64,000 nt of DNA, from the NCBI GenBank assembly GCA_947462335.1, contig OX381710.1:28675772-28739771 (forward strand), read 5' to 3'. Positions within the stretch are counted from its first letter, which is position 1, and each line of letters begins with the position of its first letter. This document shows positions 55,271 to 64,000 of this stretch, piece by piece. This stretch comes from Harmothoe impar. Its lineage: Eukaryota; Annelida; Polychaeta; Phyllodocida; Polynoidae. Below the pieces are notes generated by a model. That model was not told where the DNA came from. It made no database searches and was given only the letters and a program-made list of their open reading frames with translations. The position numbers and the translations under genes are program-made.

Positions 55271-57427
55271 CAACTGGTGGTAATTACTATGGGGAGAGGG
55301 TAGACTGGGCGAGGAGAGAGCAGGAGTGGTGCGAGTAGGGAGGAAACCCTGCTATTGAATCTTAAAGATGGGTTTCAGATTACAGACATCGAATGTGGGG
55401 TATTTATGAATTATAATATTTGCAGAGATAATTGTTAGTCATTCACGTTAGTTGTTTTTGAATTAGACTAGGTTAGGATGCAATACATTTTCGAATACTG
55501 CTTCAGCTCTTTCGACGTCGTACTTGGAACACATAAAAACTGTTCAACCTTGCATCATCGGAAATATTGGGGTTATATTATTAATAGTAATAATAATATG
55601 TCACTAGTATGGTGATGTTAATGCCATTATATTACCGACAATTGCGTGTACTACTTACACACCACTATGGAGGTAATGCCATCCTAGCGTAATCCACGTA
55701 CATACACCTATGGCAAATTAACCTTGTAACGTCCCGTATTCTATCTACTTTTATAGCTCCGTGCCAATATTATGCACTGACGACAGCACTACGAACAGTT
55801 TGCAGCTGCCAGAAGCCATGGGAACAACGGCATTTGTGAGCTTTAATGGTGACCTTTTTGTGGGTCTGTGATCGTCTCAGTGTAACTAAACACCAACAAC
55901 CAAGACCCGAACCGTACCGGTACGCACGAGTCGGGTTTCTACTTTTAGAATTTGACACATCTGTCTAGAATCATCTCAGGAGAACCATGCAGCAAGAGCC
56001 TCAACTACCTATAAATTCTATTCTATAACATAGATCAGCATACAAATCATTAATATTGAAGGTATAAAAGCGAATGAAGTGAGCTGTTGTAGCAAGCCGT
56101 TGTATTGCTGTCACTTCACTGATCTTACAAGTGGTTTCAAAATGCTCAATCAGTTTCTTGGCAACAGTTTCTGAAATGCCTCAATAAAATGTCACTTCCT
56201 CTCTACTACTTACAAAGCAATGTGACGGAAACGGTATTTGACTTTGGGGATATATTAGCCTCCTTCATGTTTCCCATTTCTATCACATCAAGATCCAGCA
56301 ACTGACATGGTTCCGTGTATATTAGTGTGTTTATCTCCCACAGTGAGTCTTTATCATAATCATCAAATGAAAGCCAAACTGAAGGGTGTAGCTTTGGACG
56401 CGCTGAAACGCTAGTAGATCTATTGACTATTCTACAAATCAGGGAGGGGCCTAATATCGCCCAGGCTAAACCAACCCATACGTCCGATATTAGTACCCAG
56501 TAAATACGAAGTAATAAGGCCTCATAAGATGAAGCTTATTTTAGTCGTGTTATCCTCTGACTATAGATGTTATCTCTGATGAGAAAATTGTGCCGGTACG
56601 ATATATCAAACCTCTAGCTTTCCCCGTGACCGTGCTAAATTGAATCTAGCTTCCAGCTTGTGATAATAGTCCTGAGAAGGGGTTATTTGAAAATGAGAGT
56701 CAAAAGCCTGAAAAAGGTCACATGGATGGAGATCAAGGAGAAACCCCAGACAAGACCCCCGCCCCCGCCCGCGTAGGTAGATGGTTTCCATGGTAACGCA
56801 GGGGTCTTACTTTGGGTTGCGGAGGCAGGGGACGGGGACGGCTTATAATAAGGTTTGGCCGCCACACGGGGAAGGGTGGCGGCATGGGAGGAGGAGGTGC
56901 GACGGGGCGTGTGGGTGAAGACATTGTTAGGACACGTGGGCGTTTCGAGTGGGGAATTTCTTCTGCACCTCTGGCTCCCGTGTCAGCAGTTTCAGGCGGC
57001 ACCCTCACCCACACGATCGGAGCGCCTACACGATAGCCACGTGGCACTCACTGAGTTGACAACCGTGCAACAGATGCAAAGGGAAATATCTATTTCCTCA
57101 AATTTAATAGGATACCAAGGTAAAACCACGTGGTTAAACTTAATATGGATACCGAGGTAAAACGAATTGCTGAGATTATGATAATATCAACTACTATTAT
57201 ATCACGTGTAAGATTATAGTGTTTCTTTTTTAAATTGCCAGGAGTGATGGTGGCATACGGGTAGGTTAATACTTATTCTGTTTTGACCTTATGTGCTATA
57301 ATTGTATAAGTATTCTGGGTTATTGGACTGTAGATTATATATTCTATTAACAGGTAACATAGAGGGAATGTGTATGTCACAGACTACATTTGCATGGTAG
57401 ACTTGTCCATGTGTCTAAACGTGCCTT
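55271..57427. other. Noncoding DNA, no gene seen
   Basis: A GC-rich stretch at 56750-57040 opens short frames on both strands, without recognisable features. Confidence 0.3.
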
Positions 57428-57686
57428 CACACAGAAAAGTAAAGGAGTCAACTGTGTCTCCCACGTGGGTCTGGTAAAATAGAGAGTCAAACTACTCATG
57501 ACTCTCCTTATATGAAGGGTCATTGTTTAGCTGACACTGATAGTATAGAGTCAATTTGACTTGACACTGATTGTACAGAGTCAACTAATGTTGACCCTTC
57601 ATACAAGCAGGGTCATGAGCAGTTTAACTCTCTGTTTTATCAGAGCCACGTGGGAGACACAGTTGACACCTTTACTTTTCTGTGTG
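57428..57686. mobile_element. 259-bp foldback element
   Basis: Arms 57428-57522 and 57592-57686 are 95-bp inverted copies with about ten mismatches; ends are CACACAGAAAAG. The 69-bp centre holds two copies of TGACACTGATNGTANAGAGT. No clear target duplication or coding capacity. Confidence 0.8.
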
Positions 57687-58011
57687 TTCTGCAAACTGGG
57701 AAGGCTGCATTATGGGCATGCTCAATATCTCTCTGCATAACACGACAACAATGGCATCGCAGCTATGTGAGGAAGTATAGACCCCCGAGCAGCTGTTAAT
57801 TTCCCAGTTCCTTAGTATCATTATTTCATTGACATCTCATCCTTCAAGCACCCAGACTACCTCTACCCTACTCCCTTCAATACTGAATGCAGACCATGCA
57901 TCAACCCATTTACACATGCATGCCAGGCCTTTGGAAGGTGTAGACACCAAGTAATTAATTGGGTACACGTGTTCATGAGCTACTCTGAGCTACTCCTCAA
58001 TGTAAGCAGTA

Positions 58012-58345
58012 ACCTCCCACCCAATGACGGTACGTCATGGCACCGCCCACTAACACACCCGAACTGCCAAAGCCAGCTGCCCTTATAGTGGACAGCACCT
58101 AAAGAGTGGAGGAGGAGAGGGCATCATGATCCCAGCTTTATTCTGCTCATGTTGGTAAGCCCTCCCACCCTGGCCCCGCTGACCGTCGGGCTCTACTGCT
58201 CACCACCAACTCATGAACTGCTCAGCCGCCGTTGGCGCCACCCAATGGGCCCTGGAGGACTTACGGTGAGTGGATGTTCCCAATAGGGGCAACACAACAT
58301 ACAACCCACACATCGCCCACCGGCCATCTGAGCAATAACATTAAT
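58012..58345 (+). repeat. Promoter-like or LTR-like block
   Basis: CCAAT (58021), TACGTCA (58031), CCGCCC (58043), a TTATAG site (58083), donor-like GTAAGC (58155) and GTGAGT (58266), and AATAAAGG near 58343. The order resembles 47190-47468. An alternative reading is a host promoter with a first exon starting ATGATCCC (58127). Confidence 0.25.
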
Positions 58346-58349
58346 AAAG

Positions 58350-61300
58350 GATCAGTAACCACTGTGCATATCAAATTCTCAGTCCTGCTGGAACTGGGGA
58401 TCTTCTAAATGTGTGGTGATTTTAAAAAGATTCAATTATGCCGCCCACGCACTACAATACATGCTGATTACTCAATTTACATCTCCCTCTTGTTAAAGGA
58501 TAATGCGAAATTGAAATATATGACAGGCTCGAGATTAGGTATTCCGAGGAAAAAAGACCTGGAAGCGATATTCATACATACATATTCTGGTACTCCATTG
58601 TCAATAGCAATAGTACATACATGTACATATATATCAATTCAGTTTGGGAAGGGGGAATAATGAGGACGGTTCACAATATTACATATTACAGACTCTCCCC
58701 TGTGGCAACAGAGAGTATTGACCGCTTCACCATAGTATAGTGAGGGAAGGGATCCAATCGTCTTTGAAGTCTCTGGCCGACCAGAGGCCGGATGACTGTC
58801 CTCTTGCTAATTGGGACCTTGGATGAGCCAATCTGATTGCAGAAAGGTGTTCTCCCTAGTCACCTTTTGCCGTCTCATTTGAAAGAGAATACAATTAAAT
58901 ATGATAGCACACTTTAAAGGCCAAGTTGAAAGTCCTTCCAGTTTTCTGTGTCCTTACACCTTAAAGCTTGAACAAGGTTTTGAGAATATATATTTTTCTA
59001 AAATGATCAAATATGCTGTGTCATGTATAAAAAAGTCAGTCTTTGCGAAAACTTTTTCATTGTGCAGGACATTCGGTCCTGCAGTTTGCCAATTTGGCAG
59101 GACTGGATAGATTTCTCCAGGACCGGACACTAAAATGAAAGGCTTGCATACACTTAAGTATAATTTACTATCTTATTACAGTGAATGCTAAAAGAAAATG
59201 ACTTTACTCTGCCTAGAATATTAGGGTGTACTCTCTGACTTTTAACTTCAGTTCTACATGGAATATTTGAAAAATTCTTTCAGTTCTGATAAGCCCAGAA
59301 TCTGCAGGACATCTGGTCAGGCTACACCAGTCATTCTGGCGGACCAGAGCCATTCTAGGCGGACATTGCCACTGTCCGGCAGGATTTGGCAAAGACTGAC
59401 TTAGGAGCATTATTCCTTAGTTACTTTCGTCTCAAAATCTCTTCAGGGGCACAGCGCCATTTACACTGACGGCGATAGCGGTGTTTTATTAGGGAATAGT
59501 CTCAGTTAGCGAATACAACTTTGATGTTTCCTGTGTTCATGTCATGTATCTGAGGAAGAACACTTACTAACTCCCACGCCATCATCTTCAGCCAATTGCT
59601 TGATTGATTGATGAGTAGTTTAACGTCTGGCGAGGCTCTTCTAGGCTCTTCCATACTTTCACAAGGTTAATGCCTTTCGCTTGTTCTGGACAGGTATCAT
59701 GATGCCACTTGCCCAATAGAGCAGTAATCATATCTATATGGATGATTGGATCAATAAGATGATTCATCAAATCTGTGGGGCGAGGGAGACAATCGCTACA
59801 GGACACGTCCCCTATTGTTTTCATAGGACAGCAAGTGTTCTTTTATTTACCTGGCGGCTGCCAACACAGCAGCCAGCCTCAAGAACCCTCTGGTTTTGTC
59901 AAGGTGTGTCGCCTTTTAGGATTCTAGTATGCCCACCCGTATTATGGAGGGCTCCCAATGAAGCTATTCTACTCAGGACTTCAAGCCATCTTGCTGCATT
60001 TCTGATAAAAAATGGTCATCCCGCAGTTCGGGGTGAATGGCCATGTAACATTTCAAGCAATGTCCCAGATTGATGTCACAAAAGGAAACCAGAGAAACCA
60101 AGTGCTCATCCTTTTTTTAGAGGCACTAGCTATCAGGCGTTTACTGTATGCATGGGAGGAGGCAGTGTGTGGTCGGCCAGTCTAGCTGGCAGGTGGGGTA
60201 AGCCTGAACTATCAGTGTCTAGCCGGGCACAGACTGATTAGGTTTAAGCCACAGCTCCCCGGACACCTGAGGAAGGAGTTGCCGCAACTCCAGGGGGGAC
60301 GACGTCATTTGTTGCTAATTAGATTAGTTCTGTTTAAGTATGCTTATCGTCCCTTGGTCGTGCGGAGCGACATCGCCGTCGTCTGTTACATAAATAATGG
60401 AGTGGAAGGGAGAGAGACGGAGTGAAGGGGAGTCAGAGAAAGGCAGACAGAGGGACTAGCTACAGGGTAGAGTGGCTAAGCTATATATATGTTGTGTTCA
60501 TACAACTCTTTCTCCCCCAAAGAAGTGCGGATTAAAAGGTAGCTATATAGCTCATGGATGGAAGGAGAGACATGTGGGGGTCAAAAGGTAATATAACATT
60601 TCAGGAAAGGACTAGTATACGATTATTACTGTGGGCGCGGATAAAGGGGGGGCGGACCCTTTTGGGTCAAGAATTGTTTTTTTTAATGTACCAATTTTTG
60701 CGATGTTTCAACAATCCCCCCCCCTCCCACTTCTTTCTTTATTTCAAAATCCTGGAACCGACCCTGAGTACAACTTTACTGACAGCCACGGGTTTCGCCA
60801 AAGTCATTAAAGAGTGGCGTCGAGGATTGACAAAAAAGGTTTGATTTAGTGATATGCACTAGTTTCCAAGTGGATAAAGATGTAGACCATCATGCCTATC
60901 AAAATATAAGCGTAACTCAGGTAGCTATTGCACCCATCCAGCCAGACACCATCGTATCACGACCTACAATGTAAGCCCACCACAAGAAGAGCCGGTGATA
61001 ACGGGAAGATTAAAACAAGGACTGGCACATAAAAAAAGACTCAGAAACTTCTAGTTATCACCGATCGTGCTGTTCCCAGTATCTGAGAGTGAATGCTCCA
61101 CGACACATGCCGTTGGTGTATTGAGGCTATATTGAGTCGACAGCCTCGTTAGTGGACCCAAATAGCAGCCAGACTTCGCTCTCTGCATTAGAAAGTGGCA
61201 GGCATTGTTTTAAAATGGAATTCATTCTAAACGGCTTCAGCTAATGAGAGGATGGGACTGCCGGGTAATACAAAGACAATGGCGACTGGAAATGGAGCCT

Positions 61301-64000
61301 GATGTTGGCTTCAGGCCCTTAGCGACGGAAGCAATTTGCAGACCTTGCTGCGGAAGCCAGGGTGGCTTGGGCTGCTACCCCTTAAAAAGAAGAGAACTTG
61401 GTTTAGAAACAGTCACAGCGCACAATTTGGTAGGCTGTTATTGTCAGCTGTGGATATTCAGTAAAACATGGAACGTGCCATGATGCTTGGAGGACTGAGC
61501 TTTTTAGATTTCTAAAATATATGTACGATTTACAACTACAAACAACCCCCCCCCCCCCGCAAAAAAAAGTGTTATATTCAGAGTAGTATATTAAGGCACG
61601 ATATCTTGAGTAAAATACTGCTGTCATATGAGCTGGGTCTCCAGTTTTAAGCTGAAAACTACAGAAGGGTACGATAAATGCAATTTAATTCACAATTGAC
61701 CTAAATTCACGACATCAATCCCGCATTATAAGATGTATGGCTGTGTGCATCAAGAATGAGAACATGAAGCTGACAATATTCAAATTGTGGATGTCATTTA
61801 AAAGCATAGTAATAGCTCCTGTGTTTATAAATGCGAATTTAGTTAGGGTTAAACTATCAAATCACGTTCGGGAGAAGTATAATCGGGAGTGACTGAAAAT
61901 CTAAGAGTAACGCGATGTTCTGTTGTTAATCCACAGAATAATATCTTTTGTTATTTAACTCAATTTGAAAGCGAACTAAAACTCAGTGTGCAACCGATGT
62001 CATGTGAACTTTGGCAGCGGAGCGACTCAGACATTCTGCTCAGAGTAATACAAAATGCATGAGGATTTGTGACAGAGCAGCTCTCCAGACCTGACACGAA
62101 GAACCTCTCTTCTAAAATTCTACTCCTAACTACTGATTGCCCTGTGCATTCAGATCGCATCTCAACCACATTGACTGGATTATGAACCATGCATGGCTAT
62201 GAATTGTTAGTGGGTGGGTATGAGGGAGTCCAGTCAGGGGGCTGGGGAGGAACGTGCAGAGGCTGCATGATTTCGTTAATGATATCCCCATGGCCGTCTC
62301 CATGCATAGAGGATACTATAGAAAAAGATATATACAAAGCTATTAAGAGCATTTTATCCTAGGTTCGTCTACTAGTACATTTGTGTATCGAGACTTGTCT
62401 ATCAAATACCTGACTATAATATAACATACCATGTGTTTCTTCGAATCGGGGAAAGGGTAAAAAGGTGATGCTCATGTTTATGACATGTTTCATCTCAGAA
62501 TGTCATGAAACTGTCGAAATGAACCTCATTTACATACCTTGTGAAGGGAAATACATTATACTCGATTTCTCTTGATAATCGTGTCAGTCAATTTAGCTTG
62601 GTAGTGCTTGGAAATCGTGTACCTATGGCCCTTACTAATAAGGGCATATCACTGATGATTGTCCCGAGTCAAACTAATATCAGGAGTCCTGGCAGCAGAA
62701 TGGCAGTATTGGTGGCAGTAATAGGCACATAATATATCAATCAAGAGACCAACTATGTTAGCGACCATTATATTGGGTTATGACAGTGACTCAATCAAGG
62801 CCAGCTGTGCTTTCCATCTGACCTGCATCTCTCCTCGGCAGTAATGTGTAGGGATACATGATATTACCTCCTCCAGTACACGATGACAGCTTGTACAAGC
62901 ACACAGTGCACATTAAGTTGCTGGCCATGACCTTGACCCAATGCCAGGAAGCTTACTCCAATGTCACATCAGCAGACCTCCCCCGCCGCCCACCCACACG
63001 GCCTGGTGGGGCCTGCCTGGGTGTACAACAACTGTCTCGCTAATGTGATGTTCCGCCGCCGACCCCTGACAGGCAAGGTCATGACCCCTGACCCCTGGGA
63101 GTCCCTGGAGGCCTCACCATGCAGTCCAGGTGTGACCTGATGACACCTCCCTCTCACCTGGTAAACATGGAGTCTGCATTCAGTCTCGGGCTGACGTCCG
63201 ATGCCTGAGGGGTGTTCACTGCGTCTAGTTGCCACCTAGTGGGAGAGGGGCAGGAAGGGAGTGATGCAGGGAGTAGGGCAGGGAGGCGGGTAGTAAGGCA
63301 GGGAGGATGGGGGTGAGGCAGGGAGAAAGGGAAGCGGAGCGTGGCAAGGAGACAGGGAGGAAGGCAATCATGTGGGCAGGCAGACATAGTGTATAAGACA
63401 GGAAAAGCCCGGAAGCAAAGTCATGTTTAGGTTCACTCCATATATCCAGATTGTTCTATACATCTTTTTGAATCAATGTAGAAATCGTTCAATATCATTG
63501 ATTGGCAAAACCTATCTGCCAATGTGATCTGCTGCTGATTTTACTGACACACATTAGAAGGCGAGGGCAACTCGAGTTACATGCATGGTAATCATAAGCA
63601 ATCACAAAAGCAAGTTCCTCTTAAGAGTTCTTGGCAGATGCTTAGGTGTGGAGAGCTTTAACCTTGGGCATTACGTCTGACCTCCACATGACCTTGACAG
63701 GCGCATGCACACACTAAATATGTAGATTGTTAATTAGAGAGGGGCTTAGGGATCCTCTCCGACAGGGCGTTATGGTTTTATAGCCGGATAGACTCACAGC
63801 AGCACCCTTCACCCAGCCCAATCAGAGCATATTGAAGTACGCTCCTGTGACTCCTGCCCTTCCAACATGACCTGTGGCCCTGCTGATTAGGGTCAGGGCC
63901 TCGAGGCTTGCCCCAGATCTGGTCTGATCCCAACCAGGACCTTGGCTACAGCCCCTCCCCCTGATACAAGCATATATGATCCCACCTCCGTGCCCTGCCC
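58350..64000. other. Noncoding DNA, no supported gene
   Basis: 59045-59400 has loosely inverted blocks around GCAGGAC and GTCCGGCAGGATTTGGC, probably an old TIR element. TTGCCACCTAGTGGG (63229-63243) is CTCF-like. Short frames (for example 59738-60073) lack motifs. Confidence 0.3.
63245..63365 (+). repeat. GA-rich minisatellite, GGCAGGGAGG units
   Basis: Irregular units of about 20 bp built on GGCAGGGAGG with G/A-rich spacers. It opens a Pro/Leu-rich minus-strand frame that is not a gene. Confidence 0.75.

Noticed and set aside
59738..60073. 111-codon plus-strand frame as a gene
   Set aside because: No recognised family, no conserved motif and no splice or start evidence; an open stretch of this size can arise by chance in 64 kb.

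Overview
The window is eukaryotic and almost certainly metazoan. More than 50 of the 64 kb contain no convincing long gene. There are TATA boxes, AATAAA signals, a tRNA-derived SINE-like repeat, many short terminal-inverted-repeat (TIR) elements and very frequent poly(G)/poly(C) tracts. The picture fits the compact, transposon-littered intergenic or intronic DNA of a marine invertebrate bilaterian. I cannot name the species.

The central feature is a complete LTR retrotransposon of the Ty3/gypsy type at 10274-23270, read on the minus strand (12,997 bp). It has two 484-bp LTRs in which I see no difference, an ATAT target duplication, a tRNA-His-like primer binding site and a polypurine tract. 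It carries three long open frames: gag (22667-20127), pol (20130-15919; protease, reverse transcriptase, RNase H, integrase) and a third frame, ORF3 (15446-12234), where some relatives carry env. ORF3 is not an envelope protein. It looks like a nuclear or nucleic-acid-binding protein with two C2H2-like fingers, an Arg/Ser patch and a C-terminal coiled coil. Gag and Pol appear to be joined by a -1 frameshift (heptamer, 5-nt spacer, 10-11 bp stem). ORF3 appears to have its own internal promoter (TATA box, NRF1-like palindrome, E-box). A noncoding tail of about 1.45 kb separates ORF3 from the 3' LTR. The element looks young and possibly still competent.

The left flank (1-10273) holds a TIR repeat with an 18-bp minisatellite, a CRE-motif cluster, a TTAA-flanked foldback element (3045-3357), an 85-bp tandem duplication, a 25-bp satellite, a long hairpin (9450-9559) and GC-rich DNA at 6.7-7.7 kb. 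The right flank (23271-64000) holds GC-rich simple-sequence DNA (23.6-25.1 kb), a CACTG-ended element with tandem SINE-like units (26.2-27.3 kb), CpG-rich promoter-like blocks near 30.0-30.4, 32.0-32.6, 51.5 and 55.2 kb, and a pair of PIF/Harbinger-like MITEs with TWA duplications. It also holds one plausible host coding exon (45644-45893), a second large copy of the left-end TIR family (49443-51330), a Tc1/mariner-like MITE and a 259-bp foldback element.

All family assignments rest on motifs read by eye. No similarity search was possible, and host gene calls outside the retrotransposon are weak.
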